Shown here piece after piece: positions 34,601-44,588 of a DNA stretch of 64,000 nucleotides. Positions within the stretch are counted from its first letter, which is position 1. Each line of letters opens with the position of its first letter. Origin of the DNA: Shewanella oneidensis MR-1 (GTDB lineage Bacteria; Pseudomonadota; Gammaproteobacteria; Enterobacterales; Shewanellaceae); contig NC_004347.2 of assembly GCF_000146165.2 (NCBI RefSeq), forward strand, positions 4,449,029 to 4,513,028, written 5' to 3'. The position numbers and the translations under genes are program-made. The notes under the pieces are model-generated. The model made no database searches and was not told where the DNA came from. It worked only from the letters and a program-made list of their open reading frames with translations.

Positions 34601-35520
34601 TATTTATCCTGTTGTTTTTTCGCCCTAGGATGGGCGTTATCATACACCTTCGCCAAGTGTTGGAAATCTAAACTGGTATAAATTTGCGTGGTAGACAGGT
34701 TTTCATGGCCTAATAATTCTTGTACTGCACGTAAATCAGCACTGGATTCCAGCATATGCGTGGCGAAAGAATGACGTAACTTATGGGGATGAACCCGCAT
34801 CGATAACGCCTGCTCTTGGCCCCATTTACTCATGCGCGCTTGAATACTGCGATGGGACAAACGCTTGCCCTTTTCGGTGACAAATAATGCGTTATCTTCA
34901 CAGGGGATTTGCCTGCGACACTCAAGCCAAGCGCTAATGGCATCAATCGCGTAACGCCCCACGGGGACAATACGCTCTTTGTTACCCTTGCCTAACACCC
35001 GCACCTCACGCTGATCGTATTGCACACTGGATAAATCGAGCGCAGCGAGCTCTGCTAAACGTAACCCGCTGGAATAAAACAGCTCCATAATCGCTTTGTC
35101 GCGCAGCGTTAGCGGATCATTGCCGTCAATTTCCAGCAAATGCGTGAGAGAATCGACATCGATATTTTTAGGCAAAGGCTTAGCTTGCTTGGGCGCACTG
35201 AGCCCCTTGGCGGGATTGAGTTCTATCGCACCTGCGCGCAATAAAAACTCTCCCCATTGTTTTACCGCCGATAACCATAATGACAGCGATCGTGGGCTCA
35301 ACCCCTTACGGTGCAACTTGGCGAGCACTTGTTGCCAGTGCTCACGCCCGACATTGAGTAAATCAATCCCTTCGGGCAATAATTCGCGACCACGCTGCAA
35401 CTCGTACAGGTAGTTGCGCACAGTATGCGCCGATAACTGTCGCTCCGACTGCATATAGGCTTCAAATTGTTGTAAATAGGAGTGACAACGCGCAGGCATA
35501 TCATCAGCTGGCGGGTTCAT
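34600..35520 (-). CDS. xerC: Site-specific tyrosine recombinase XerC
   Basis: With XerD, it resolves chromosome dimers at dif during cell division. It has 306 residues. An N-terminal SAM-like domain is followed by a catalytic domain with all six active-site residues: R154 (SGLRLAEL), K178 ([11 protein letters not shown]), H246 and R249 ([12 protein letters not shown]), H272 ([13 protein letters not shown]) and Y281. Part of the dapF-DUF484-xerC-yigB order that is conserved in gammaproteobacteria. Confidence 0.95.
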   Translation of the reverse strand: MNPPADDMPARCHSYLQQFEAYMQSERQLSAHTVRNYLYELQRGRELLPEGIDLLNVGREHWQQVLAKLHRKGLSPRSLSLWLSAVKQWGEFLLRAGAIELNPAKGLSAPKQAKPLPKNIDVDSLTHLLEIDGNDPLTLRDKAIMELFYSSGLRLAELAALDLSSVQYDQREVRVLGKGNKERIVPVGRYAIDAISAWLECRRQIPCEDNALFVTEKGKRLSHRSIQARMSKWGQEQALSMRVHPHKLRHSFATHMLESSADLRAVQELLGHENLSTTQIYTSLDFQHLAKVYDNAHPRAKKQQDK

Positions 35521-35540
35521 ATCGGACTCCTCATCTGGGC

Positions 35541-36176
35541 TTAAAGTTTAGCGAGCATATGAGCGAGCAATCGACGTATCTGCTCGAGCAGCATATTGTC
35601 CATATCGGGATGAAAATGGGTAGCATCGTGGCTGGCAACAGCAAAAATCACTGGAATATCATCGGCTAATTTAACTAACGCCACCGAGCCAACCTCACTG
35701 CCAAATAAGCGTTTCGCCTCCTGCTGCGTCAGTCGACCAAAATAGTATTCCTTGCGTAAACGCTCCGCCCAAATCGCCTTCATCTCCACATCGGCCTCTA
35801 ACACACTGATAAGGCGCACATGGGTAAAGTTAAACTGCGCCTTGAGATTATCAGCCAATACTTCCTTAAGCGATTCTAAATTAACGCAATTAAGCAGTTT
35901 AAAAGACAGCTCAGTATTAAATAAGAAAATCTTCTCATTGCGCGCCGCCATGGTGAGCAGGCTGGTAATTTCTTCTTCGAGCTGATTAACCCGTTGGCGC
36001 AGTAATTCTTGGCGTCGCTCAACCAAGGAAATCGCACCGCGCTCCAAATGGGGCAGACGCATCGCCAATAACAGCTCGGGATACCGATTAAAAAAGTCGG
36101 GGTTATCCAGCAGATATTCGCGAATAATCAACTCGTCAAAGGGCAAATCCGTTCGTGGCATCATTGGCTCTGTCAT
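35541..36176 (-). CDS. DUF484 family protein
   Basis: A 211-residue protein of the DUF484 (YigA-like) family with a GAF-like fold. It has the usual N-terminal block [18 protein letters not shown] and [22 protein letters not shown], which probably forms a coiled coil, and then a C-terminal domain. Its function is unknown, but it always sits between dapF and xerC. The start overlaps the dapF stop by 4 bases. Confidence 0.92.
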   Translation of the reverse strand: MTEPMMPRTDLPFDELIIREYLLDNPDFFNRYPELLLAMRLPHLERGAISLVERRQELLRQRVNQLEEEITSLLTMAARNEKIFLFNTELSFKLLNCVNLESLKEVLADNLKAQFNFTHVRLISVLEADVEMKAIWAERLRKEYYFGRLTQQEAKRLFGSEVGSVALVKLADDIPVIFAVASHDATHFHPDMDNMLLEQIRRLLAHMLAKL

Positions 36177-37000
36177 AACTGAATTTGTCCATCATAAACA
36201 TGCTGTGCAGGGCCCGTCATCCACAGTGGTTTGCCCTCACCTTCCCAATTGATGGTTAAGCTGCCGCCCGGTAAATCCACTTGTACTTGTTGGTCAAGTT
36301 TGCCTTGAATTTGCCCCACGACAACGGCGGCGCAAGCACCTGTACCGCAGGCTAAGGTTTCGGCCGCCCCGCGCTCATAGACTCTCAGTTTGATATGCCC
36401 AGCATTGACCACCTGCATAAAACCGACGTTCACCCCACGCGGAAATCGCTCATGTTTGGTGAGAAGTGCACCGATTTCGGCGACATTAGCATTGGCAACA
36501 TCTTCCACATCGAGCACGCAATGGGGATTACCCATGGAGGCCGCACCACACAAAAAGGTTTGTTGCGGCGTTTGCAGTAGGTAGGTTTTTTCGGCTTTTT
36601 TGGCTTTAAAGGGGATTTGGCTAGGTTCGAGCACGGGCACGCCCATATTGACCGTTACAGTGCCATCGCGCTCAAGGCGCAGTGTCATCTTACCTGCGGA
36701 GGTGCTAACACGAATTTTATTCTTATTCGTTAGACCTTTATTACGGACAAAGCGCGCAAAGCAACGGGCGCCATTACCACAGTTTTCAACTTCGCCACCG
36801 TCGGCATTAAAGATCCGATAGTGAAAGTCGAGGTCAGGATCATAGGGCGGCTCAACCAGCAAGAGTTGGTCGAAACCCACGCCGAAGTTACGGTCAGCTA
36901 AACGGCGGATCTGCTCAGGCGAAAAGAACACGTTCTGCGTGATACCATCGACCACCATAAAATCGTTGCCAAGTCCGTGCATCTTAGTGAATTGGATCAA
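36173..37000 (-). CDS. dapF: Diaminopimelate epimerase DapF
   Basis: Converts LL- to meso-diaminopimelate for lysine and peptidoglycan synthesis in the cytoplasm. Length is normal at 275 residues. Both catalytic cysteines are in place: [12 protein letters not shown] (first) and [14 protein letters not shown] (second). The N-terminal [15 protein letters not shown] is the family start. It follows lysA (70-bp gap), so both lysine-pathway genes are likely in one operon. Confidence 0.96.
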   Translation of the reverse strand: MIQFTKMHGLGNDFMVVDGITQNVFFSPEQIRRLADRNFGVGFDQLLLVEPPYDPDLDFHYRIFNADGGEVENCGNGARCFARFVRNKGLTNKNKIRVSTSAGKMTLRLERDGTVTVNMGVPVLEPSQIPFKAKKAEKTYLLQTPQQTFLCGAASMGNPHCVLDVEDVANANVAEIGALLTKHERFPRGVNVGFMQVVNAGHIKLRVYERGAAETLACGTGACAAVVVGQIQGKLDQQVQVDLPGGSLTINWEGEGKPLWMTGPAQHVYDGQIQL

Positions 37001-37070
37001 GATACTTATCCTTTAAGCCTAGGCGCCGCCACTGAGTAGCCAAGCGCCTGAATCAATATAATTTTCTAGT

Positions 37071-38315
37071 TTACGGCAGGAGTTGCTCACCTTGCCAGAG
37101 CTGCGGTAATTTTTCTCGCTCTCGCACCAGATAAGCCTTATCGCCATCCACCATGACCTCGGCCGCACGCGGACGAGTATTGTAGTTCGACGCCATTGCA
37201 AAACCGTAAGCACCACTGGAGCGCACGACCAGTAAATCGCCTGGGGCGATGGCAAACTCGCGGTCCTTACCTAAAAAGTCACCGGTTTCGCAAACAGGGC
37301 CAACGATATCAAATACATGGGCCTGATCATCCCTTGGAGTAACCGGAATAATCTTTTGCCATGCGCTATAGAGTGCGGGGCGAATTAAATCGTTCATGGC
37401 GCCATCGACAATCGCAAAGCGTTTGTCGCTGTTTTCTTTCAGGTACAGCACCTCAGTCACAAAAATCCCCGCATTGGCGGCAATCGCACGGCCCGGTTCA
37501 AAAATCAGTTTGAGCTTGCGATGACCTAAACGCTTGAGCAGTGCAGCGGCGTACACATCAGGGTGCGGCGGGGTTTCATCATCATAGGTCACCCCCAAAC
37601 CACCACCGACATCAAAGTGCTCAATCACAATCCCCTGCTCGGCTAGGCGGTCGATGAGCGACAGCATTCTATCCATTGCATCGAGAAACGGCTGGATTTC
37701 AGTGAGCTGTGAGCCGATATGACAATCAACGCCTTTCACCTGCAAATGTGGCAGGGCATGGGCGCGAGCAAATACCGCTTCTGCTTCGTCCATGGCAATG
37801 CCGAATTTGTTTTCTTTAAGGCCAGTAGAAATATAAGGATGAGTGCCCGCATCCACATCGGGATTAACGCGCAGCGACACGGGCGCCACTTTACCTAAAC
37901 GACCAGCGACCAAGTTTAACTGTTCAAGCTCGGCACTCGACTCCACATTAAAGCAGTAGATACCAAGATTTAATGCCTGCTCCATTTCGGCAACGGTTTT
38001 ACCCACGCCCGAAAACACCACTTTGGCCGGATCGCCACCGGCCTCTATCACCCGCGCTAACTCGCCACCGGAGACAATATCAAAGCCACTGCCTAAGCGA
38101 GCCAATACGTTAAGCACCGCTAAGTTCGAATTGGCTTTTACCGCGTAACACACTAAATGGGGATGGCCTGCCACCGCATTATTAAAGGCATGCCAATGGC
38201 GCTCGAGGGTCGCACGGGAATAGATGTACAGTGGCGTACCATAGGTTTGGGCTAAATCATTGACCCGACAGCCTTCGGCGTACAGGGTATTATCTTGGTA
38301 GAGAAAGTGATCCAA
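37071..38315 (-). CDS. lysA: Diaminopimelate decarboxylase LysA
   Basis: PLP-dependent enzyme for the last step of lysine synthesis. It has 414 residues. The PLP-binding Lys is in VCYAVKANSN. Other conserved elements are SGGELARV, the RVNPDVDAGTHPYISTG block, the GGGLG phosphate-binding loop, EPGRAIAANAG, and the catalytic Cys in GPVCETGDFLG. Start at ATG 38315. Confidence 0.96.
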   Translation of the reverse strand: MDHFLYQDNTLYAEGCRVNDLAQTYGTPLYIYSRATLERHWHAFNNAVAGHPHLVCYAVKANSNLAVLNVLARLGSGFDIVSGGELARVIEAGGDPAKVVFSGVGKTVAEMEQALNLGIYCFNVESSAELEQLNLVAGRLGKVAPVSLRVNPDVDAGTHPYISTGLKENKFGIAMDEAEAVFARAHALPHLQVKGVDCHIGSQLTEIQPFLDAMDRMLSLIDRLAEQGIVIEHFDVGGGLGVTYDDETPPHPDVYAAALLKRLGHRKLKLIFEPGRAIAANAGIFVTEVLYLKENSDKRFAIVDGAMNDLIRPALYSAWQKIIPVTPRDDQAHVFDIVGPVCETGDFLGKDREFAIAPGDLLVVRSSGAYGFAMASNYNTRPRAAEVMVDGDKAYLVREREKLPQLWQGEQLLP

Positions 38316-38357
38316 TGTCCGATTCCTTACTGCGCTTTGTGGTAATTATGCTGATTA

Positions 38358-38540
38358 TTATTGTGTTTTATCAGTCTCGGCTTGAGGCTCAGCAGTTTGT
38401 GCTGGCATACCGTCACGCTTAGCTGGCGTGTCTTTTTTAGACTGATTCACCTCGGCGGGCGAGGATTTATACAGAGGGCCCTTTTGACCACAGGCTGTAA
38501 TAGATAGGCTACCAATCAATAACAATAAAAACAGTCTCAT
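38358..38540 (-). CDS. lptM: Small lipoprotein LptM (YifL-like)
   Basis: A 60-residue lipoprotein: signal peptide MRLFLLLLIGSLS followed by the lipobox ITAC. The mature N-terminus CGQKGPLYK is the LptM/YifL signature. In E. coli LptM helps LptD assemble in the outer membrane. The C-terminal tail is Ala/Lys/Gln-rich and variable. I chose the ATG at 38540; the frame also has an ATG 12 bases upstream. It is first in the lysA-dapF unit, as expected from gammaproteobacterial gene order. Confidence 0.9.
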   Translation of the reverse strand: MRLFLLLLIGSLSITACGQKGPLYKSSPAEVNQSKKDTPAKRDGMPAQTAEPQAETDKTQ

Positions 38541-38619
38541 TTTTCTCAACATCTGTGCATCTGGTGGCTAATCGTCTTATAATCGCACCCATCTTGACGA
38601 AAGCAAAGGACAGAAATGC

Positions 38620-38949
38620 ATGGCCATGACAGATACAGAATTTCACCAGCTCGCCGATGACATGTTCCAAGCGATAGAAACCGCTATCGAAACCGCGATT
38701 GATGAACAAGATGCCGATGTGGATATCGATGCCAGCGGTAACGTGCTACAGCTGGAATTTGTCGATGGTTCGAAAATCGTCATCAACAAACAAGAACCTT
38801 TGCATGAGATTTGGGTAGCAACGCGTTTCGGTGGCTATCACTTTGGTTATGTAGAGGGCAAATGGCTTGATGGTCGTAATGGCGGTGAGTTTATGCCCTT
38901 TGTGCAGGACTCGATTCTACGTCAAAGCGGTATCGAACTCAGCCTCTAA
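38620..38949 (+). CDS. cyaY: Frataxin homologue CyaY
   Basis: A 109-residue iron-binding protein that modulates the IscS Fe-S assembly complex. The acidic first helix ([23 protein letters not shown]) and the beta sheet with the conserved [21 protein letters not shown] block are intact. Either ATG 38620 or 38626 could start translation; AAAGGA upstream fits 38620 slightly better. It is divergent from lptM and convergent with cyaA. Confidence 0.94.
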
Positions 38950-38969
38950 TAGGCCACGGCTTTATTCCT

Positions 38970-38991
38970 AAGCGGGAGGTAGCTCCCGCTT
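38970..38991. terminator. Bidirectional terminator between cyaY and cyaA
   Basis: The perfect stem AAGCGGGAG/CTCCCGCTT has a 4-nt loop. It overlaps the last base pairs of the cyaA stop region. T/A runs are short on both sides. Convergent genes make a shared terminator likely. Confidence 0.6.
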
Positions 38992-41404
38992 AAAACTCCA
39001 CATTGGCGTTATTCATATCCACACCGAAAGGCCTTACCGTCAGTTCACCGGCCACCCGCACTAAATGGAAAAACTGCGGAATATTAAAACGTGCTTTGGA
39101 TGCATAAAATTCATCAAATACATAATGATGACTGACTTTGTTGACCAGTTCGCTCATATCCGAACCAGACTGCACATAATGGCTCAACTGATTTTCCTCA
39201 TCGAGAATAAACACATCTAAGCTATCGGTGCGTTGCCGCAGAAAGTACTGGATCGCTCCCTTGGCGGCAAAGTTTTGAATAATATTCGGCATGCTAGAAA
39301 AGGGATCATCCCCCAACTCTGGCCGTGGCAATTGCACTAAATGACTACGAGCAAGTTGCTGATAGAAGGATTTGGCATCACTCAAGTCCTGATAGGCCAT
39401 CCCCAGAGGATTAAAAAAGATCCCGTAACGAGTATGGCTAATCTGCAGCGGCTGCACTAAGGTGCTCGATTGCTGTACCTGCTGGCATAGACGCACCGTT
39501 TGTTTAAGCAAGTTTTTAACCGCTAACTTAAGTTGTGGTCTGAGTCTTTGAGAGCAGCTAATCACATCCATATCCACCGGATGAGTCGCTCGCCTTAATC
39601 CAGGAGTCACAAACGCGAGCGCCTGCAATACTGCGGTTTCGCCCTCAAAACGATGGCATTGCCACTCCCCCCAACTATTAAGGCAAATGGCATCGAGGGC
39701 GCCGAGCATATTTTCCTGCTTACGACCTAACGAAAACACGTTGGCATTCATGACATCGACCATCATTTCCTGTCCACGCCAGCCAATAGTCGGGTCACAG
39801 TCGAGGTTTAAGATAAAAATAAGCTTTCTAAAATGCCAAGGCTGACACAGGTCAAGCTTTGAGACCCGCCAATCATGATCGATAAAATTAAGTAATCGCT
39901 TTGAGGCGTCAGTCAACCGTTGAGATTTGACCTTACTCTGGCCAAATTCATACCATTTAGTTTCAGGCGTCGACACCCCATTTAAGCAAGCCCAAATCAT
40001 CAGTGCTGACGGGCTTTTGCCTTTGCAAATAGCTGAATCACCTAACAGATTTAGCGGCTTTGGCCCTTGGCGATAGAGGTAATACTGGTTTTCCTTGGTG
40101 CTCGATACCATAGTCACTTCAGCTTCAGCAACCGAGCGGCTCCAAAGCAAATTCAACTTGGCGATTTGGTCTTCATCTTGGCTAAAGTAAGTGTGCAGTT
40201 TACGGGTTAACATCCCCAACTCTTCGATCTTGAGCCCTTCATTTAATTCATGGGTTGAAGCGAAGCGCAGCAAGGTTTGATAACTGGCCAAGAGCAATTC
40301 GTTGAGCTGCTCATTAAACCAATTGAGCTGGCCACTGTGCCAATGTTCGCAATCGTCTAAGGTAGTAATTAAACTGTTGGGCCACTGCCACTCTTGTACT
40401 AACTTCTGCATTTTGGCGTAGCGCCAGTCTTTGCCTTGGTTTGACAAACTTAAAAACACACCACATTTAAGATAAAAACAGCGGCGCACAATCTCTAACC
40501 GGCGACTATCATTCTGCTTTAATAAATAGGCTTCAATCACCTCATAAATCGCGTAATAAGCATCGTTAGCGGTAGAAAAATCCCCTGCCAACGTTTTTTG
40601 CCAGAGTCGATCGCACAGTAGTTGTGAGTGGGGATACTCGCTGGCATAAGCCTCGAGTAAAAGTACTTTAATCAACGCTTTATGCGGCTTGTTTAAGCCC
40701 TTATAAAGCTGCCAAAGCGAAGCACCAAAATACTCACTAGCAGGAAGCTCGTGCACATTGCCAAGGGATAACAGTTCAGGATTGAGCTTAGCATCGGGCC
40801 ACCATGCAATGATTTTACCCGCCAAGCGAATTTGGCTGCGATAAAACTCTTCAAGCAATAACCAATGCTGCGTGCTACCACTGTGCTCATGGGCCATTGA
40901 AGACTGGCAAACTGTTCGCTGCGACATATCACCACAAAATTGCAGTGGATGAACCAAGTAAAAATTCACCTCAAATTGATACTCTGCAAACCAAGCGGTT
41001 AGTCGCTCCGTTTTCAGTTTAATTAAGGCTAAGTCGTCATCACACAAATCCGCATGGTGGACCAACCACACATCCACATCGCTCTTAGCATTCTGGCCAA
41101 AACTGGCCGTGCTGCCCATGGCATATACCCCTTCAAAGGCATAAAAATCCACCTCGGTTGCGATAAAAGGTAGCTTAAACACATCACAGGCTTGGGCTTC
41201 TAATGATCCCGCCTTGTAACCATAAATACCGCAAGGCGTATTGGGGTCAACGAATCCGGGATACTGAACACTATTCTGTTGAATTAAAAAGGGGATCAAC
41301 CGGAAGAGATGCTTTTGCAACGGCGACAACAAGGCTAAGGCTCGTGCAATACGAACCTGATTAAGTCTTTCTGCAATATCAGGAAAGTGACCTTGCTGAT
41401 CCAT
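38990..41404 (-). CDS. cyaA: Class I adenylate cyclase CyaA
   Basis: Makes cAMP for CRP-dependent control. The protein has 804 residues from the ATG at 41404, close to the E. coli enzyme. The N-terminal catalytic domain has the nucleotidyltransferase motif GSTASFGQNAKSDVDVW with metal-binding Asp residues, and the conserved start LNQVRIARALALLSP. A long C-terminal regulatory half follows. A GTG 15 bases upstream is also in frame; neither start has a strong Shine-Dalgarno, and a weak start would be in keeping with known low cyaA expression. It is divergent from hemC, as in E. coli. Confidence 0.95.
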   Translation of the reverse strand: MDQQGHFPDIAERLNQVRIARALALLSPLQKHLFRLIPFLIQQNSVQYPGFVDPNTPCGIYGYKAGSLEAQACDVFKLPFIATEVDFYAFEGVYAMGSTASFGQNAKSDVDVWLVHHADLCDDDLALIKLKTERLTAWFAEYQFEVNFYLVHPLQFCGDMSQRTVCQSSMAHEHSGSTQHWLLLEEFYRSQIRLAGKIIAWWPDAKLNPELLSLGNVHELPASEYFGASLWQLYKGLNKPHKALIKVLLLEAYASEYPHSQLLCDRLWQKTLAGDFSTANDAYYAIYEVIEAYLLKQNDSRRLEIVRRCFYLKCGVFLSLSNQGKDWRYAKMQKLVQEWQWPNSLITTLDDCEHWHSGQLNWFNEQLNELLLASYQTLLRFASTHELNEGLKIEELGMLTRKLHTYFSQDEDQIAKLNLLWSRSVAEAEVTMVSSTKENQYYLYRQGPKPLNLLGDSAICKGKSPSALMIWACLNGVSTPETKWYEFGQSKVKSQRLTDASKRLLNFIDHDWRVSKLDLCQPWHFRKLIFILNLDCDPTIGWRGQEMMVDVMNANVFSLGRKQENMLGALDAICLNSWGEWQCHRFEGETAVLQALAFVTPGLRRATHPVDMDVISCSQRLRPQLKLAVKNLLKQTVRLCQQVQQSSTLVQPLQISHTRYGIFFNPLGMAYQDLSDAKSFYQQLARSHLVQLPRPELGDDPFSSMPNIIQNFAAKGAIQYFLRQRTDSLDVFILDEENQLSHYVQSGSDMSELVNKVSHHYVFDEFYASKARFNIPQFFHLVRVAGELTVRPFGVDMNNANVEF

Positions 41405-41605
41405 CCTAGAACACAACACTCAAACACAATTAAGATTGTGCTCATGTTAACACTTTTGCCAAGCTGAGCAACTAAATGAGAGGTCCATCACACTTTTATA
41501 CTATTTAGAACGCAGCCGACTTCAAAGAATCGATACGGCTTCCTTACATTCACCAATAGCCAATGTTAGCATTGGCGCAACTAAGATCTCGGATGGAAAC
41601 TAGGC

Positions 41606-42538
41606 ATGTCTGAAAACCGCATACGTATCGCTACCCGCAAGAGTCCGCTGGCCATGTGGCAAGCAGAATTTGTTAAAGCAGAATTAGAACGCATTCACCC
41701 TGGTATTGTGGTGGAGCTATTGCCAATGAGCACTAAGGGCGATGTTATCTTAGACACGCCATTAGCTAAAGTCGGTGGCAAAGGCTTGTTCGTTAAAGAA
41801 CTCGAAGTCGCCATGCTGGAAGATCAAGCCGACATCGCGGTGCACTCAATGAAAGACGTGCCTGTAGATTTCCCCGAAGGATTAGGACTGGAAGTCATTT
41901 GTGAGCGTGAAGATCCTCGCGATGCTTTTGTCTCCAATATTTATAAGTCGATCAGTGAGTTGCCACTTGGTGCCACGGTTGGTACTTCTAGCCTGCGCCG
42001 TCAGTGCCAACTGCGTGCTTCCCGTCCCGATCTTATCATCAAAGATCTGCGTGGCAACGTAGGTACTCGCCTCGCGAAACTCGATAACGGTGAATACGAT
42101 GCGATTATTCTTGCCGCGGCAGGCTTAATCCGCCTGAAGTTATCTGAGCGTATCGCCAGCTTTATCTCTGCCGAAGAGTCCTTACCCGCAAACGGTCAAG
42201 GTGCTGTCGGTATCGAATGTCGCACCAATGATGAGCGCGTTAAAGCATTATTAGCGCCATTAGAACACTTAGAGACACGCTACCGCGTGATCGCCGAGCG
42301 CGCGATGAATACTCGCCTTGAAGGTGGTTGCCAAGTCCCTATTGGCGCCTTTGCCGAAATTGATGGTGATGAGATGACACTGCGCGGATTAGTGGGTAAC
42401 CCAGATGGCAGTGAAATCATCGAAGGCGTGATCACCGGTCCTAAGACCGAAGCCACGCAATTAGGTGTTGCCCTTGCGGAAGAACTACTCAGCAAAGGCG
42501 CCAAAAGCATCCTCGATGCTGTTTACGCCAAAGCCTAA
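41606..42538 (+). CDS. hemC: Porphobilinogen deaminase HemC
   Basis: Condenses four porphobilinogens to hydroxymethylbilane. It has 310 residues. The catalytic Asp lies in the HSMKDVP block, the arginines that bind the growing chain are in [17 protein letters not shown] and LRGNVGTRL, and the dipyrromethane cofactor Cys is in [14 protein letters not shown]. It is first in hemCDXY. Confidence 0.97.
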   Translation: MSENRIRIATRKSPLAMWQAEFVKAELERIHPGIVVELLPMSTKGDVILDTPLAKVGGKGLFVKELEVAMLEDQADIAVHSMKDVPVDFPEGLGLEVICEREDPRDAFVSNIYKSISELPLGATVGTSSLRRQCQLRASRPDLIIKDLRGNVGTRLAKLDNGEYDAIILAAAGLIRLKLSERIASFISAEESLPANGQGAVGIECRTNDERVKALLAPLEHLETRYRVIAERAMNTRLEGGCQVPIGAFAEIDGDEMTLRGLVGNPDGSEIIEGVITGPKTEATQLGVALAEELLSKGAKSILDAVYAKA

Positions 42539-42542
42539 GTCG

Positions 42543-43283
42543 ATGAAAGTCTTACTGACGCGCCCCGAGGGGCGCAATCAGTCCATGGTCGATGCCTTGA
42601 ATGAAAGAGGCATCGAACACTGCGTTACGCCACTACTTTGTGTTGAGGCGACACCGGCTCTACCTCCTGAAACCTCACATCCACTCGCTAATGTCGATAT
42701 GGTTGTCTGTATCAGCGCCAATGCGGTTAGCTTTGCTGACGATACGTTTAAAGCCAATGATGCCAACGTTAAAGGCTGGCCAAAAGTGCCTTATTTCGCT
42801 GTAGGGCATGCCACTTGGGAAGCACTACAACAAATCGACATCGATGCCCTTGAGGCGCCCGATGATTGCCAGCAGACTGAAGGGTTACTAACTCTACCTA
42901 CGCTGCAACACATCCAAGGCAAAAAGATTACCATTATTCGCGGTGTTGGTGGCCGTGAAGCGCTCGCTGAACAACTGACATCTAGAGGCGCACAGGTGCG
43001 CTATTGGGAAGTCTATCAACGTGCTTGTCCGCCGCTGGATGGCACTATTATCACCCAACAGTGGATAGACTTAGGGATAGATACTGTCGTGGTGACAAGC
43101 GGAGAAGTACTGGATAATCTGATTAATCTAGTGCCAAAAGAGTTATTTGCATGGCTGCGCTCATGTCATATCATAGTCCCCAGTAACCGAGTAGAAGCTC
43201 AAGCTCATGCCTTTGGTATAACCCAAGTCACCAATGCCAATGCCGCCAACAGCAAAGCCGTGCTAAACGCCCTTAAACTCTAA
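42543..43283 (+). CDS. hemD: Uroporphyrinogen-III synthase HemD
   Basis: Cyclises hydroxymethylbilane with inversion of ring D. It has 246 residues from ATG 42543, 4 bp after hemC. The family is poorly conserved but recognisable: VLLTRPEGRNQSM at the start, CISANAVSFA, FAVGHATWEAL (the usual VGxxTA-type loop), RGVGGREALAEQL and VVTSGEVLDNL. The longer frame upstream overlaps hemC and is not used. Confidence 0.95.
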   Translation: MKVLLTRPEGRNQSMVDALNERGIEHCVTPLLCVEATPALPPETSHPLANVDMVVCISANAVSFADDTFKANDANVKGWPKVPYFAVGHATWEALQQIDIDALEAPDDCQQTEGLLTLPTLQHIQGKKITIIRGVGGREALAEQLTSRGAQVRYWEVYQRACPPLDGTIITQQWIDLGIDTVVVTSGEVLDNLINLVPKELFAWLRSCHIIVPSNRVEAQAHAFGITQVTNANAANSKAVLNALKL

Positions 43284-43343
43284 GCGCTAGTTAGCCCGAT
43301 TTTACTCGAATATCGGCAGTAGCATGATTTTAAGGACTGTAAA

Positions 43344-44588
43344 ATGGATAACAACAAGCACGACGCCCAAAGCCCAGAGTCACAGGCTACCTCAATTCTC
43401 ACATCGTCGGTCAACACTGATGACGTTGCAGCCAAAGGCGCAGCGCCAGAGCCACAGGCAATAAAAGCCGAAGCACAAGAAATTAAACATCAAGAAGCTA
43501 AGCCACTAGAAGCCAAGCCAGAGCCGCAAATCGCAAAATCGGCAACCGTTTCACGCCAGGTTACGCAGGTGAATCGCAGCTCATGGGCGATTCGTTTTGG
43601 CGTGCTCCTCACTTTAGGGTTAACCGCCAGTACACTCGCTGGAGGATATTTACTGTATCAGCACATGCAGCAACAAATCCAAGTCCAAGCGGCGCAAAAT
43701 ATTGCCTTACAGGATCAGTTACAACAGGCTCTAATCGTTCCGAATCAACGCATTGCACAACTTGAACAGCAACAACTCTCGGATGCGAAAACGTTTCAAG
43801 AACTCTCTAAACTGGCTACAGATCAAAGCCAATTGCAGGACAGATTAAATAAACTCGCCCAGCGCAGCCCAACCCACTGGATGGCCTCGGAAGCCGAATA
43901 TTTGGTTAATATGGCAGGGCGTAAACTTTGGCTCGAAAAAGATCCGCGCACGGCAACGGATTTATTAAAATCAGCGGATGAAACCATTGCCGCAATGAAT
44001 AACCCTGCTTTGCTACCGATCCGTAAGGCATTGGCAAAGGATATCGCCGCAACCACCAATCTTAAGAGCGCAGATATTGAAGGCAGTGTATTGGCACTTG
44101 ATGCATTAATTGGCCAACTCGATAAACTGCCACTCAATCGTGCCGACGGTGAAGCAAGCACGGCGGAAGATACGACGATTTCAGGCGATCTCAATGACTG
44201 GCAAAGCAATCTAAGTAAAACTTGGAAGGCGTTGACGCAAGATTTTATTACCATTCGCCATCGCACTGCCGATGTGCCAGCCCTACTTGCGCCAGACCAA
44301 CAATGGTATTTGGTTGAGAATATCCGCCATAAACTACTGCAATCGCAACTTGCACTCTACCGTTATGATAGAGCGGCCTACCATCAATCACTGATGATGG
44401 CGCGCCAATGGATCCAAAGCTATTTTGATGTTCAAGCCCATCAAACCAGCGAGGCCATTGCCGCAATCGATAAGTTAGCCACACTTGAGCTTGACCCTAT
44501 CACGCTCAAAGCCTTCGAAGCTAAACCCCTGTTATTACAGTTAACTAGCTATGGTGAACTCACCTCATTAGAGGAACCACAGCTATGA
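43344..44588 (+). CDS. hemX: HemX protein
   Basis: A 414-residue membrane-anchored protein. A Glu/Lys/Ala-rich cytoplasmic N-terminus (about 75 residues) is followed by one membrane helix (FGVLLTLGLTASTLAGGYLLY), a coiled-coil stretch rich in Gln and a periplasmic domain. It is often misnamed uroporphyrinogen-III methyltransferase; no SAM-binding motif is present. Its role is not established. It overlaps hemY by 4 bases. Confidence 0.92.
   Translation: MDNNKHDAQSPESQATSILTSSVNTDDVAAKGAAPEPQAIKAEAQEIKHQEAKPLEAKPEPQIAKSATVSRQVTQVNRSSWAIRFGVLLTLGLTASTLAGGYLLYQHMQQQIQVQAAQNIALQDQLQQALIVPNQRIAQLEQQQLSDAKTFQELSKLATDQSQLQDRLNKLAQRSPTHWMASEAEYLVNMAGRKLWLEKDPRTATDLLKSADETIAAMNNPALLPIRKALAKDIAATTNLKSADIEGSVLALDALIGQLDKLPLNRADGEASTAEDTTISGDLNDWQSNLSKTWKALTQDFITIRHRTADVPALLAPDQQWYLVENIRHKLLQSQLALYRYDRAAYHQSLMMARQWIQSYFDVQAHQTSEAIAAIDKLATLELDPITLKAFEAKPLLLQLTSYGELTSLEEPQL

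Noticed and set aside
43344-44588. HemX as uroporphyrinogen-III methyltransferase
   Set aside because: The name is often transferred by annotation, but no SAM-binding or methyltransferase motif is present.
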